Shown: positions 1 through 8,268, counted from the first letter of the stretch. The stretch is 33,873 nt of DNA from Acidimicrobiia bacterium (GCA_023264995.1 JAHFUR010000042.1:1-33873); one strand, 5' to 3'. The notes: generated by a model from the letters alone, not told the origin. Program-made: numbers and translations.

Positions 1-1
1 G

Positions 2-1735
2 GCCGCCGGCGGGCCCGACATCGACCTCGGCGCCCGGCTGGCCCTGGCCGCCGGCGACGCGGGGCGGGCCGCCGGGCTCTATGAGCAGGCCGGCCGGCGG
101 GCGGCGCGCCACGGGCTCCCCGCCGACGCCGCCGGCTACTTCGAGCGGGCCATCGAGGTGCTCCCCTCCGACCGGCCGGCGCTCCCCCTCCACGAGGCCC
201 TGCTCCACGCCCTGGCCGCGGCGGGCGACGCCACGCGGGCGCTGCAGGTCGGGGCCACGGTGCGCCGCCAGTTGGCGGCGGCCGGCGTCGGCGGGAGCCG
301 CCAGGTCGAGGCCACCGTGGCCATGGCCAAGGCGACGGCCAACGCCGGCCGGTGGGAGGAAGCCGACCAGCTCCTGCGCGCCGTGCCCGCCGGCGCCCGC
401 CCGCCCGGCGCCCAGGCGCTGCACGGCTCGGTGTTCATGGCCCTCAACCGCTTCGACGACGCGGCGCAGTCGGCGTCGCTGGTGCTGGCTGACCCGGCCG
501 CCCCACCCGCCGCGGTCTGCGAGGCGGCCGAGGTGATGGGGCGGCTAGCCCGGCGGTCCGACCTGGCCGAGGCCCGCCAGTGGTTCGAGCACGCGGTGGG
601 GACCGCCGAGCTCCACGGCTTGAGCCTGTGGCGGGCCCGCGCCCTCCACGAGCTGGCGACCATCGACCAGCTCCGCACCTGCGCCGTGGCCGGCCTGCTC
701 GACGCCCGCGACGCGGCGATCGTGGCCGGCGCTCCCGGGCTCCTCGCCGCCGTGGAGTTCCACGTCGCCGCGCTCCACGGCGTGCGCTTCGAGATTGCCG
801 AAGCCCTCGCCGCCGCTCGTCGCTGTCTTGACGCCGCCAGCCGGCTGGGCGCCGAGCGCCAGGAGGCGTGGGCGTGGAACCTCATCGCCCAGGCCCACGC
901 GTCCGGTGGGGAGCGCGAGCGGGCGCGGGCCGCGGCCGACGAGGCGTTGCGGATGGGCGGAGGCGACCCGGAGATCGTCGGCGTGGCCCTCGGGACGGGC
1001 TACGGCTTGGCCGCCCTGATCGCCGACGACATGGGCACGGCTCTCAGTCGGTGGCGGGAGGCCATCGCCGCCCTCCGGTCCCTGCCTGCACCCGCCCCCC
1101 TCCCGCCCTGGTACCTGTGGGCCCTCTTGGCGACGGTGTACGACCTCGAGGGCGACGGCGGCACGAGGGCCCGGGCTGAGACCGACGTGCCCGAGCTGCG
1201 GACCGCCACCGGGCCCGACGGCCTGTGGCACCTGGCCGAAGCCGTCGCCGCCGGCCGGCGGGGCGACACCGAGGGTGCGGCGCGAGCCGTCGCCGCCGCC
1301 GACGAGCGCTTCGCCCTCTGCCCGGCGTTCGCCGGCTACGCCCACCTCGGCCACCGGGTGGCGGCCGAGGCGGCCATCGCCGACCGGTGGGGTGAGCCGG
1401 CCCGCTGGCTGGCCGAGGCGTCGGCCTGGGCCGCCCCGCGCCACCTCACCGGGATCGGCCGGGCCTGCGCCGCCCTGGCCCGGCGGGCCGGCGTCCGCCA
1501 GCGGCGACCGGGCCGGGGCGAGACACCGGTCCCCGCTCACCTCGCCCGCCTCGGCGTCACCGGCCGGGAGGTCGACGTGCTGCAGCTTGTGGCGGAGGGG
1601 TGCACCAATAAGGAGGTGGCCGAGCGCCTCTACCTCTCTCTACGGACGGTGAAGGGCCACGTCGAGAGCCTGCTGGCCAAGACCGGGTCGGCGAACCGCA
1701 CCCAGCTCGCCGCCTTGGCCGGGCCGGCGGCCTAA
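2..1735 (+). CDS. LuxR-type transcriptional regulator (5' end outside window)
   Basis: The reading frame is open from the first bases of the window to the TAA at 1733-1735, so about 577 C-terminal residues are visible and the N-terminus lies upstream. Most of it is alanine/arginine-rich helical sequence resembling TPR-type repeats (for example the stretches around 60-160 and 860-960). The last ~60 residues form a LuxR/FixJ-type helix-turn-helix, with the motifs LGVTGREVDVLQLVAEG, TNKEVAERLYLSLRTVKGHV and a short final helix. Family knowledge: large LuxR regulators of this shape usually carry an N-terminal ATPase (LAL/MalT type), but that part is not in the window, so the subclass is inference. 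It probably regulates transcription in response to a ligand bound by the helical region. No target is evident; the next gene starts 82 bases downstream. Confidence 0.85.
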   Translation, partial: AAGGPDIDLGARLALAAGDAGRAAGLYEQAGRRAARHGLPADAAGYFERAIEVLPSDRPALPLHEALLHALAAAGDATRALQVGATVRRQLAAAGVGGSRQVEATVAMAKATANAGRWEEADQLLRAVPAGARPPGAQALHGSVFMALNRFDDAAQSASLVLADPAAPPAAVCEAAEVMGRLARRSDLAEARQWFEHAVGTAELHGLSLWRARALHELATIDQLRTCAVAGLLDARDAAIVAGAPGLLAAVEFHVAALHGVRFEIAEALAAARRCLDAASRLGAERQEAWAWNLIAQAHASGGERERARAAADEALRMGGGDPEIVGVALGTGYGLAALIADDMGTALSRWREAIAALRSLPAPAPLPPWYLWALLATVYDLEGDGGTRARAETDVPELRTATGPDGLWHLAEAVAAGRRGDTEGAARAVAAADERFALCPAFAGYAHLGHRVAAEAAIADRWGEPARWLAEASAWAAPRHLTGIGRACAALARRAGVRQRRPGRGETPVPAHLARLGVTGREVDVLQLVAEGCTNKEVAERLYLSLRTVKGHVESLLAKTGSANRTQLAALAGPAA

Positions 1736-1817
1736 ACCGGTCAGACGGCCGGTCCGCTCCCGGTCGCCGGGGCGCATGCTCAGAGGACACCGACCCAACC
1801 AAACGGAGGAACCTTTG

Positions 1818-2207
1818 ATGAACGAGCACCCCAACACCGTCCTGGCCCGCACCATGGTGGACGCCTTCAGCCGGGGCGACCTGGCCACCGTGGCCGCCGC
1901 CTTCGCGTCCGACGCCGTCTGGGACCTGCCAGGCCGGGGCACCGTCGCCGGCCGCTACGTCGGCCCCGACGCCATCATCGGCTTCCTGGCCACCGCCTAC
2001 GAGCGCTCCGGCGGCACGCTGAAGCTCGACGTGTTCGACATCCTGGGCAACGACTGGGGCGCGGTGCAGGTCCAGCGGGTCACCGCCGAGCACGGCGGGC
2101 GCACGCTCGACTGCGTCGAGGTCCTGGCCCACGAGATGGCCGCGGGCAAGATCGTCCGCACCTACCACCGGCCCGACCAGCACGCCATCGACGCGTTCTT
2201 TGCGTGA
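1818..2207 (+). CDS. SnoaL-like (NTF2-fold) small protein
   Basis: A 129-residue protein with the pattern of SnoaL/NTF2-like proteins: an N-terminal helical pair (NTVLARTMVDAFSRGDL), the phrase FASDAVWDLPGRG where this fold usually has its first strand, then alternating strands and a C-terminal YHRPDQHAIDAFF. The ATG at 1818 is preferred over the in-frame start at 1776 because AAACGGAGGA at 1801-1810 gives a strong ribosome binding site 7 bases upstream. Members of this fold bind small hydrophobic ligands or act as cyclases, isomerases or dehydratases. No catalytic residue can be assigned here, so the function is unknown. It is followed by a hairpin at 2229-2249. Confidence 0.85.
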   Translation: MNEHPNTVLARTMVDAFSRGDLATVAAAFASDAVWDLPGRGTVAGRYVGPDAIIGFLATAYERSGGTLKLDVFDILGNDWGAVQVQRVTAEHGGRTLDCVEVLAHEMAAGKIVRTYHRPDQHAIDAFFA

Positions 2208-2228
2208 GACCGGCGGACTGATTGGTCC

Positions 2229-2249
2229 TGGCGATGGCAACCATCGCCA
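2229..2249 (+). terminator. Probable intrinsic terminator after SnoaL-like gene
   Basis: TGGCGATGG and CCATCGCCA form a perfect 9-bp stem with a 3-base CAA loop, followed by AATTTCAAT. It lies 22 bases after the stop codon of the SnoaL-like gene, in a locally AT-richer stretch. Confidence 0.6.
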
Positions 2250-2375
2250 ATTTCAATCATCTGGGGCCGCTCTATGCGATTTGTCCTTATTGCGACGGCG
2301 ACATCTACCCAGCAGGATAGGCCGGTAACCCATCTGGGTCCTGTACGGCCCACGACGATCAAGGAAGGCGTGACA

Positions 2376-2960
2376 ATGAGGTCTCTTCGGAAGCTGGCGG
2401 GCGCAGGGCTGGCCGCCGCAGCAGTGGGCGTGGTCACGGCAGCCACGGCCTGGGCCTGCGTGTCCGGCCCCGCGGTGCTGATGAACAACTCCACGATCAA
2501 GGCCGGCGACACGATCCAGATCAAGGCCACCAACTTCACGAAGCCCGAGAACGTCATCGTCCGTTTCAACGCTCTCGACGGCGCCGTCCTGGCCGACCTG
2601 GGCGCCCCGAAGAACGGCGCCCTCGAGGGCAACGTGACCATCCCGGCCACCACCAAGCCCGGCTCCTACGTGCTGCTCTTCACCCAGACCTCCGCCGACG
2701 GCAAGCCGTCCCAGGTGCCGGCCCGCTCGCTGATCCAGGTCACCGGTGACTCGGGCACCCAGCCCGTGCTCGGCGCCACGCCGGCGTCCAGTGCCCGCAT
2801 CGACAGCCTGGTCACCGCCCACAGCGACTCCGTCAGCGGCGGCACCCTGGCCCTGGTCGCCATGGGCGTGGGCGGGATCGCCCTGTTCCTGGCCGGCATC
2901 GCCACCCTGATGACCAGCCGCCGGAGCAACGCCCCGGTCGCGGCCAAGGCCCGCAGCTAA
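2376..2960 (+). CDS. Exported, membrane-anchored surface protein
   Basis: 194 residues. An N-terminal signal peptide (MRSLRKLAGAGLAAAAVGVV, ending near AWA-C) is followed by a ~100-residue beta-rich domain with the phrase STIKAGDTIQIKATNF, typical of Ig-like or CopC-like extracellular domains. A linker leads to one transmembrane helix near the C-terminus (ALVAMGVGGIALFLAGIATL) and a basic tail (SRRSNAPVAAKARS). The start at 2376 is favoured over the upstream in-frame start at 2274 because AAGGAAGG at 2361-2368 lies 7 bases upstream and the signal peptide begins there. No sortase motif is present. The expected topology is extracellular domain outside and tail inside. No enzyme motif is visible, so the function is unknown. 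A strong hairpin follows the stop codon, so it is probably transcribed separately from the next gene. Confidence 0.85.
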   Translation: MRSLRKLAGAGLAAAAVGVVTAATAWACVSGPAVLMNNSTIKAGDTIQIKATNFTKPENVIVRFNALDGAVLADLGAPKNGALEGNVTIPATTKPGSYVLLFTQTSADGKPSQVPARSLIQVTGDSGTQPVLGATPASSARIDSLVTAHSDSVSGGTLALVAMGVGGIALFLAGIATLMTSRRSNAPVAAKARS

Positions 2961-2990
2961 CACCAGGTTCCCGCACCACCAGTTGTCGGG

Positions 2991-3023
2991 GCGGCCTCCC
3001 TTTCTTCGTGGAAGGGAGGCCGC
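2991..3023 (+). terminator. Strong hairpin, probable terminator
   Basis: A perfect 12-bp stem (GCGGCCTCCCTT with AAGGGAGGCCGC) around a 9-base loop, 30 bases after the stop codon at 2960. There is no U-tract, which is common for actinobacterial terminators. It ends 30 bases before the GTG start of the next gene, so attenuation of that gene is an alternative role. Confidence 0.6.
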
Positions 3024-3053
3024 CGTCGTGTTCCCCCAAGATCAGGAGCAGAT

Positions 3054-4805
3054 GTGAAGAGACGTCCCCAGCGGGCCTTTGTCGCCCTCGCCGCCGGCGC
3101 CATCGGCGCCGTCATGCTGGCTGGGCCCGCCCCGGCGGCCAACCCGACCGGATTGACCAAGCCCACCCAGGCCTCCAAGGCCGACCAGGACCCGGCCCGC
3201 CTCTACGGCAGCCCCTCGCTGGCGGTCGACCCCGAGAACCCCATGCACATGGTGGCCGGCTGGGGTGACCTGCGCAGCCGGCGCTGCGGCGTCCTGCGCT
3301 CCACCGACGGTGGCGTGACCTGGACCCGGCCCGACGCCTCGCCCGACACCTCCACCTTCCCGTTCTGCATCCAGCAGCAGGGCGGTGTCATCCAGGCCCC
3401 GATCGCCTTCGGCGGCAAGGGCATGCTCTACATGGCCCTCGCCGGCTGGGGCCCCGAGGACATCGGCCGTAGCTCCGGCGCCGTCATGGTGGCCCGCTCG
3501 TCGAACCTGGGCGACTCGTGGGAGACCACGGTCGTGCGCTCCGACCGGGGCAAGACCGGCGAGCAGGACGAGGACTACCGGCCGGTGCAAGACATCGCCG
3601 TCTTCCCCCAGAAGGGTGTCGACGACGTCGTCTACCTCACCTTCGCCATGGCCCGCCCGGGCTTCGTCGCCCCCAACGCCGCGCCCGGCCTGCCCATGGT
3701 GGCCGTGTCCCGTGACGGCGGCCGCACCTTCGACCAGGGCACCAACCTGGCCGACAAGGTCTTCGACGACCAGGCCATCCGTGACCGGGCCATCGCCGCA
3801 GTGACCACCACGGTGCCCGCTCCCGGCGTCACCACCACCACCGTGGCCGCCCCGCCGGCCGGTTCCAAGGCGGCCACGCCCAACCAGGCCGCCAACTTCG
3901 GCAGCCGGGGCGGGCGCAACGGCCACACCGTCGCCACCGACGGCAAGGGCAACGCCTACGTCATCTGGGGCGCCGGCACGGCCAACATCACGCCGTCCCC
4001 CCCGGGCGCCCTGTTCCTGTCCAAGTCGTCTGACGCGGGCAAGACCTGGACCACGACCCAGGCCACGCCCTACGGCTACGACAACCCCACGGGCGGTCCC
4101 GCCTTCGCCGGCCAGCAGATGGCCGTCAGCAAGAACGGCACCATCCACATCGTCTACGGGTTCAACCCCAAGCCCGAGCTGGCCGCCTACGGCGAGGTCT
4201 ACTACCGGGCGTCCTACGACGGGGGCAAGACCTTCACCGCCCTCAAGGACCTGAGCGACGACGACCCCAAGAACCTGGCCGCCCAGTTCTTCCCGAACGT
4301 GAGCGTGGCCCCCAACGGCCGCGTCGACGCGGTCTGGTGGGACACCCGTGACGACCCGGGCATCCGCTCCAACGACGTCTACTACGCCTACTCCAACGAC
4401 GACGGCAAGACCTGGAGCAAGAACCAGCGCATCACCGACCAGAGCGTCGACCGCCGCCTCGGCGTCTACGGCCTGGGCTACGACATCGCCGCTCCCCCGG
4501 GCGTGGCCTCCACCGACCAGTACGCCCTCGTGGGCTGGGACGACACCCGCAACAGCGGGCCGGCGCCCACCGGGTTCAACGCCGAGCTCGGCACCGGCCT
4601 CCAGGACGTGTACACCGCGGCCGTGCAGTTCGAAGCCCTGGGCGGGGGCGGCACGTCCAACGCCGCCAAGATGGCCCTGGCTGCCGTCGTCGGCATCGTG
4701 GTGGTCGGCATCGTGCTGGTGATCGCGGCCATGGCCGCCCGCCGGCGCAACCCACCGGCCACCACCACCAAGACCACCGGCTCGAAGGCGGGGGCCAAGG
4801 TCTGA
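3054..4805 (+). CDS. Asp-box (sialidase-like) beta-propeller surface protein
   Basis: 583 residues, GTG start at 3054 with AGGAG at 3044-3048. A signal peptide (AFVALAAGAIGAVMLAGPAPA) precedes a propeller-type domain carrying repeated Asp-box motifs SxDGGxTW/F: STDGGVTW, SRDGGRTF, SSDAGKTW, SYDGGKTF and SNDDGKTW. A C-terminal transmembrane helix (ALAAVVGIVVVGIVLVIAAM) and a basic/threonine-rich tail anchor it to the membrane. Asp-boxes mark BNR/sialidase-fold propellers but do not prove sialidase activity. The FRIP motif of true sialidases is not seen, so a binding role or another hydrolase activity is equally likely. A Thr/Pro-rich insert (around residues 246-280) separates two parts of the propeller. 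A paralogous architecture is encoded at 29648-31306. Confidence 0.85.
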   Translation: MKRRPQRAFVALAAGAIGAVMLAGPAPAANPTGLTKPTQASKADQDPARLYGSPSLAVDPENPMHMVAGWGDLRSRRCGVLRSTDGGVTWTRPDASPDTSTFPFCIQQQGGVIQAPIAFGGKGMLYMALAGWGPEDIGRSSGAVMVARSSNLGDSWETTVVRSDRGKTGEQDEDYRPVQDIAVFPQKGVDDVVYLTFAMARPGFVAPNAAPGLPMVAVSRDGGRTFDQGTNLADKVFDDQAIRDRAIAAVTTTVPAPGVTTTTVAAPPAGSKAATPNQAANFGSRGGRNGHTVATDGKGNAYVIWGAGTANITPSPPGALFLSKSSDAGKTWTTTQATPYGYDNPTGGPAFAGQQMAVSKNGTIHIVYGFNPKPELAAYGEVYYRASYDGGKTFTALKDLSDDDPKNLAAQFFPNVSVAPNGRVDAVWWDTRDDPGIRSNDVYYAYSNDDGKTWSKNQRITDQSVDRRLGVYGLGYDIAAPPGVASTDQYALVGWDDTRNSGPAPTGFNAELGTGLQDVYTAAVQFEALGGGGTSNAAKMALAAVVGIVVVGIVLVIAAMAARRRNPPATTTKTTGSKAGAKV

Positions 4806-4838
4806 CCGTGCCGTAGCATGCGAAGTCCGCAAGGCGGA

Positions 4839-4882
4839 AGCGAGGCCCGACGAACCACCCCCACGGTTCCTCGGGCCTCGCT
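4839..4882. terminator. Bidirectional terminator between convergent genes
   Basis: AGCGAGGCCCGA pairs perfectly with TCGGGCCTCGCT (12 bp). Inside, after one C-C mismatch, GAACC pairs with GGTTC. It lies between the rightward gene ending at 4805 and the leftward gene ending at 4915, as expected of a shared terminator. Confidence 0.65.
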
Positions 4883-4914
4883 CCGTTCGGGGGCCCGTTT
4901 GGCTGGAGAGGAGC

Positions 4915-5715
4915 TCAGGCCTGCTCGGCCCAGACCTCGATGGTTTCCAGCACGGCGCCGCCGTAGGTCGTGACCATGGCCACGTCCAGGGCGTCACGGC
5001 CCCGGCCGATGACGACCCGGCCGGTGCGGGGGATGTTGTTGCGGGGGTCGAAGGTCCACCACCGGTCCCCCAGGTAGGCCTCGAACCAGGCGCAGAAGTC
5101 CATCGGCGCGCCGGTGGGCTCGACGCCGATGTCGGGGAGGTAGCCGAAGACGTAGCGGGCCGGGATGTTCATGCACCGGCAGAAGGTGAGCCCGAGCTGG
5201 GCGAAGTCGCGGCAGACCCCGACCCGCTTCTCCCAGATGTCGACCGCCGTGGTCGTCGGCGTGCTGGCGCCGGCCTGGAAGGTGACGTGCTCGTGCACCC
5301 AGTCGGCGATGGCCTGGACGCGGGCCCACCCCGGCTCGGTCGAGCCGAACAGCTCCCAGGCCTGGTCGTGGAGCAGGTCCGACAGGCAGAACCGGCTGGG
5401 CAGGAGGTAGACGAGGGCCTCGTTGGGCAGATCCTCGATCAGGAGCTGGGCCGCACCGGGCTCAGCCGGGTCGGTCCCGGCGGGGACGTCGACCATGGCG
5501 TCGTAGCGGACCAGGTTCTGGCCCTCGACCAGGCTCAGGCGGTCACAGACGTTGCCGTAGGCGTCGAGGTAGGTCGAGACCGGCAGCGCCGGCGTCGTGC
5601 TCCACGCGTGCGACAGCAGCCAGTGCGGCCCCTCCGGGCGGGGGCGGACCTGCCAGATGGTGGGCGTGGGCGCGGGAGCGCGGTAGCGGAACTCACAGCC
5701 CACGCGCACCTGCAC
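4915..5715 (-). CDS. Transglutaminase-like cysteine protease-fold protein
   Basis: 266 residues. It matches the COG1305-type transglutaminase-like family of ~270 residues. The N-terminus VQVRVGCEFRY aligns with the family's usual M-x-L/V-R-I-G-C-E start, so the GTG at 5715 is chosen over an upstream in-frame ATG at 5820; GGCAGGA lies 7 bases upstream. The catalytic cysteine is in GVCRDFAQLGLTFCRCMNIP, followed by ARYVFGYLPDIG and the TFDPRNNIPRTGRVVIGRG segment containing the acid. The position where many transglutaminase cores have the catalytic histidine reads DFCAWFEAYLGDRWW, with Cys instead of His. From memory, relatives also vary here. There is no signal peptide, so it is probably cytoplasmic. 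Such genes often sit beside alpha-E/circularly permuted ATP-grasp genes, which are not present here. The substrate is unknown. Confidence 0.8.
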   Translation of the reverse strand: MQVRVGCEFRYRAPAPTPTIWQVRPRPEGPHWLLSHAWSTTPALPVSTYLDAYGNVCDRLSLVEGQNLVRYDAMVDVPAGTDPAEPGAAQLLIEDLPNEALVYLLPSRFCLSDLLHDQAWELFGSTEPGWARVQAIADWVHEHVTFQAGASTPTTTAVDIWEKRVGVCRDFAQLGLTFCRCMNIPARYVFGYLPDIGVEPTGAPMDFCAWFEAYLGDRWWTFDPRNNIPRTGRVVIGRGRDALDVAMVTTYGGAVLETIEVWAEQA

Positions 5716-5782
5716 CCGGTGATCCTGCCCGCCCTTCGTGAACGGGACATGTCCGCAGGGGTGACGATCGCGTGAAGTGCGC

Positions 5783-5965
5783 CTAGACGGTGATCTCCAC
5801 CAGTTGCCGGGAGGCCTCACCCAGGTGCATGGCGCACGGGGCGGCGTTGGTGTGGGGCTCGGCCCGGAGGCAGAGCTGGGTGGCCCGCCGGGCCAGCTGT
5901 TCCTGGTCCGTGCCGGGCTCGGGGCTCCGAAGATCGACGGGTTCTTCCGATCGCAGTGCGCTCAT
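5783..5965 (-). CDS. Small hypothetical protein (60 aa)
   Basis: A short leftward frame with strongly GC3-biased codons encoding a 60-residue protein beginning [18 protein letters not shown] and ending [11 protein letters not shown] purine-rich GAGAGGG lies about 8 bases before the ATG at 5965. It fills the gap between the transglutaminase-like gene (same strand, 67 bases downstream) and the divergent glycosylase gene. It contains two cysteines (QLCLRAEP and APCAMHLG) but no motif I recognise. It may be co-transcribed with the transglutaminase-like gene. Confidence 0.5.
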   Translation of the reverse strand: MSALRSEEPVDLRSPEPGTDQEQLARRATQLCLRAEPHTNAAPCAMHLGEASRQLVEITV

Positions 5966-6058
5966 GGCATCCACCCTCTCTTCCGAACGTGTCGACCGGA
6001 TTTTACGGCCGGCGCCCGACCACGTCGAACCGGGGCCCGGTCGACCTACGCTTCCCGC

Positions 6059-6892
6059 GTGCCCGAGATGCCCGAGATGCAGGCCCTGGCCGAGCGGTTG
6101 GAGGCTGCCGTCGGCGGGGCGACGTTCGAGGGGGCCACACCCCTGTCGTTCTCGGCGTTGAAGACGTACGCGCCGACGGCCGAGAGCCTGGCCGGGCGCC
6201 AGGTGGCCACTGTCGGTCGCCGGGGGAAGTACCTCGCCATCGACTTCGACGGTCCCCGCATCCTCGTCCACCTCTCCCAGGGAGGCCGGGTCGACGTGGA
6301 AAGCCCGCCCAAGAGCACGCGGCCGAAGTTCGGGGTCGTCCGCTTCCTGTTCGACGGTCGGCCCTCGGTGCTGGTCAAGGAGTTCGGCACCGAGCGCAAA
6401 GCGGGCTGGTGGGTGCTGGCCGAGGGCGACGACGGCCCGCTCAGCGGCCTCGGGCCGGAGCCGTTCTCCGACGAGTTCGAGGAGCTGGTCCTCCACGGCA
6501 CCGACGGCCGGCGGGTCCACACCCTGCTGCGCAAGCAGTCGACGGTGGCGGGGATCGGGCGGGGCTACACCGACGACAGCCTGCACCGGGCCCGGCTGTC
6601 GCCCTACGCGTCGCTCACGTCGCTCACGGCCGAGGAGCGCCGGCGCCTGGTCGACTCGGTGCGGGCGGTGCTGACCGAGGGGCTCGAGGTCGAGCGGGAC
6701 CGCACCGGCGGCCTCCCGACCAAGGTCGGCGACCACTGGGTGGTGCACAACCGCCACGGCACCCCGTGCCCGGTGTGCGGCGACGGCCTGCGCCGGGTGT
6801 CCTACGAGTCCTACGAGGTCACCTACTGCCCGGCGTGCCAGACCGGGGGAAAGATCCTGGCCGACCGCCGGATGTCACGCCTGGTTCGCTGA
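6059..6892 (+). CDS. mutM: Formamidopyrimidine-DNA glycosylase / endonuclease VIII family
   Basis: 277 residues. These enzymes excise oxidised bases using the N-terminal proline exposed after Met removal. The GTG at 6059 gives V-P-E-M-P-E-M-Q, aligning with the canonical MPELPEVE, so it is preferred over the ATG at 6068 even though that also reads M-P-E. Visible features are the beta-hairpin lysine in [13 protein letters not shown], the helix-two-turn-helix with [25 protein letters not shown], and a C-terminal zinc finger CPVC...CPAC. The finger ends [18 protein letters not shown]. The arginine that in E. coli Fpg lies just before the second CxxC pair is not at the equivalent position, which reads SYEVTYC. 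This suggests a family variant whose lesion preference may differ from classical Fpg. Its last 18 bases overlap the end of the convergent gene. Confidence 0.9.
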   Translation: MPEMPEMQALAERLEAAVGGATFEGATPLSFSALKTYAPTAESLAGRQVATVGRRGKYLAIDFDGPRILVHLSQGGRVDVESPPKSTRPKFGVVRFLFDGRPSVLVKEFGTERKAGWWVLAEGDDGPLSGLGPEPFSDEFEELVLHGTDGRRVHTLLRKQSTVAGIGRGYTDDSLHRARLSPYASLTSLTAEERRRLVDSVRAVLTEGLEVERDRTGGLPTKVGDHWVVHNRHGTPCPVCGDGLRRVSYESYEVTYCPACQTGGKILADRRMSRLVR

Positions 6893-7876
6893 CGCCCCCG
6901 CACCCTCGAAGATGGCGGCCTTGACCCCTCGGTCGGCCAGGGCGGCCAGGAAGGGGCCGGGCTCGGCCATGGTGGCCAGGCCGCCGGCGCCGGTGCGGGC
7001 CAGTCGGCCGTCGACCGCCCACCGGGCGGCGAGGGCGGCCACCGCGCCGGCGGCCACCGCCGGCCGGTCGACGGCGCCGAGCACCCGGTCGCTGCGGACG
7101 TCGCCCTGGCGGCCCCGGACCTCCACCCGCACCCCGCCCAGGCTGCCCTCGGGGTGGGGCCGGCGCAGCATGGGCAGGTGGGCGGTGAGCCGGTCGCGCC
7201 GGTTGGCACCCACCCGAGAGGTGATCCGCTCCGCGTCGGGGAACGCCGGCGTCAGGAGCAACGGTTCGGGAAGGGCGGCGCGGTAGCAGTCGACCCCGCA
7301 GACCGGGTCGGGGAACCAGATCAGGCTCCGGCCCGACCCGCCCCGCCGGCGCTGCCAGACCCCCTGCGTGCCGTCGACCGCCGGGCCCCGCAGGGCGAGG
7401 TGGTGCTGGCGGGCGCACGCCGGGCCGCCGGCGCCCACCTTGGCGACGTGGATCTCCTCCACGTGCTCGAAGGTGCGGGCAGCCAGGGCGGCCAGCAAGC
7501 AGGAGAGGCCGGGCGAGAAGCCGGCGCCGACGACCACGTGCACCCCCCGCTCGACGGCCTCGGCGTCGAGGGCCAGCAGGTCACGGACGTCGTCGACGTC
7601 GTCGGACACCGACACCACCGACGCCCCGCTGTCGAGGGCGGCTTCGGCCGCCTCCCGGTGGCCTCGTGGCCCGGCCAGGATGACCACGCCTGCGCCCTCG
7701 GCGGCGATGGCCACGTCGGCCACGGCAAAGGCGGGCTCGCCCAGCGACTCGACCACGGCGTGCAGGCGCGCCGCCCTGGGCTCGACGATGCCCAGGCTGT
7801 CGACGGTGCCCATGAAGAGCAGCTGGCGGGCGGCGCGCATGCCCACCGCGCCCGCCCCGACCACCACGGCGCGCAC
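6875..7876 (-). CDS. Saccharopine dehydrogenase-like NAD(P)-binding protein
   Basis: 333 residues. The N-terminus is a Rossmann fold with [17 protein letters not shown] (GxGxxG) followed by [10 protein letters not shown], then [20 protein letters not shown], the pattern of saccharopine-dehydrogenase-like or homospermidine-synthase-like proteins. The GTG at 7876 is chosen because it begins directly before the first beta strand and lies 2 bases after the stop codon of the upstream small ORF, implying translational coupling. A longer frame from TTG at 7912 would overlap that ORF. The C-terminal half ([20 protein letters not shown]) is helical and may form the substrate domain. The substrate is unknown. 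The 3' end overlaps the convergent glycosylase gene by 18 bases. Confidence 0.8.
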   Translation of the reverse strand: MRAVVVGAGAVGMRAARQLLFMGTVDSLGIVEPRAARLHAVVESLGEPAFAVADVAIAAEGAGVVILAGPRGHREAAEAALDSGASVVSVSDDVDDVRDLLALDAEAVERGVHVVVGAGFSPGLSCLLAALAARTFEHVEEIHVAKVGAGGPACARQHHLALRGPAVDGTQGVWQRRRGGSGRSLIWFPDPVCGVDCYRAALPEPLLLTPAFPDAERITSRVGANRRDRLTAHLPMLRRPHPEGSLGGVRVEVRGRQGDVRSDRVLGAVDRPAVAAGAVAALAARWAVDGRLARTGAGGLATMAEPGPFLAALADRGVKAAIFEGAGASANQA

Positions 7877-7878
7877 CG

Positions 7879-8016
7879 TTACTTCAGTTCCGGTCCGGTG
7901 AGCTCCCGCCAACCGCCCTGCTGGAGGGGGACGGGCCCGCCCCGCTTGAACCGCACGCCGGCGGCGGCGATGCCGGCCAGGACCAAGGCCAACGCCCCGC
8001 GCCGAAGCGCCTTCAT
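7879..8016 (-). CDS. Small membrane peptide (45 aa), coupled to the dehydrogenase-like gene
   Basis: A 45-residue ORF from ATG at 8016 to TAA at 7879-7881. It starts MKALRRGALALVLAGIAAAG, a short basic segment followed by one hydrophobic helix, and continues with RFKRGGPVPLQQGGWRELTG. Codon use is strongly GC3-biased like its neighbours. The next gene starts 2 bases after its stop. No good ribosome binding site is visible before the ATG; the upstream bases are GGGTCCGCGGG and the tRNA-Ile gene ends 17 bases upstream. It may be translated from a tRNA-proximal transcript. The protein is probably a single-pass inner-membrane peptide of unknown function. Confidence 0.6.
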   Translation of the reverse strand: MKALRRGALALVLAGIAAAGVRFKRGGPVPLQQGGWRELTGPELK

Positions 8017-8033
8017 CCCGCGGACCCGGCCCG

Positions 8034-8107
<74 letters not shown>

Positions 8108-8109
8108 GC

Positions 8110-8133
8110 AAAAGTGCTGGTCAAAGCACTTTT
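8110..8133. repeat. Perfect inverted repeat directly upstream of tRNA-Ile
   Basis: AAAAGTGCT and AGCACTTTT form a 9-bp perfect palindrome around GGTCAA, two bases outside the tRNA 5' end. It is AT-rich in an otherwise GC-rich window, and a related GAAAAGTCGC follows at 8139-8148. It lies between the leftward tRNA and the rightward toxin-antitoxin units, so it could be an operator, a tRNA leader structure or a terminator. Confidence 0.5.
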
Positions 8134-8268
8134 CGGTGGAAAAGTCGCTTCGCACAGCGTTGTTACAGCACACACCCTGACCTCTGGCGACCCGCGCCGC
8201 AGTGTAGAGGGGCGCGCGGGAGCGCGCACCCTGAACCTGGGCTACCCGACCGGGGGAACCGAGGTGCG

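Noticed and set aside
3042-4997. 651-codon minus-strand frame antisense to the first Asp-box gene
   Set aside because: Compositionally a mirror of the real gene, with no family features.
8220-8262. Possible tRNA remnant suggested by the translated phrase ARTLNLGYPTG
   Set aside because: No cloverleaf or T-arm sequence could be found on either strand.
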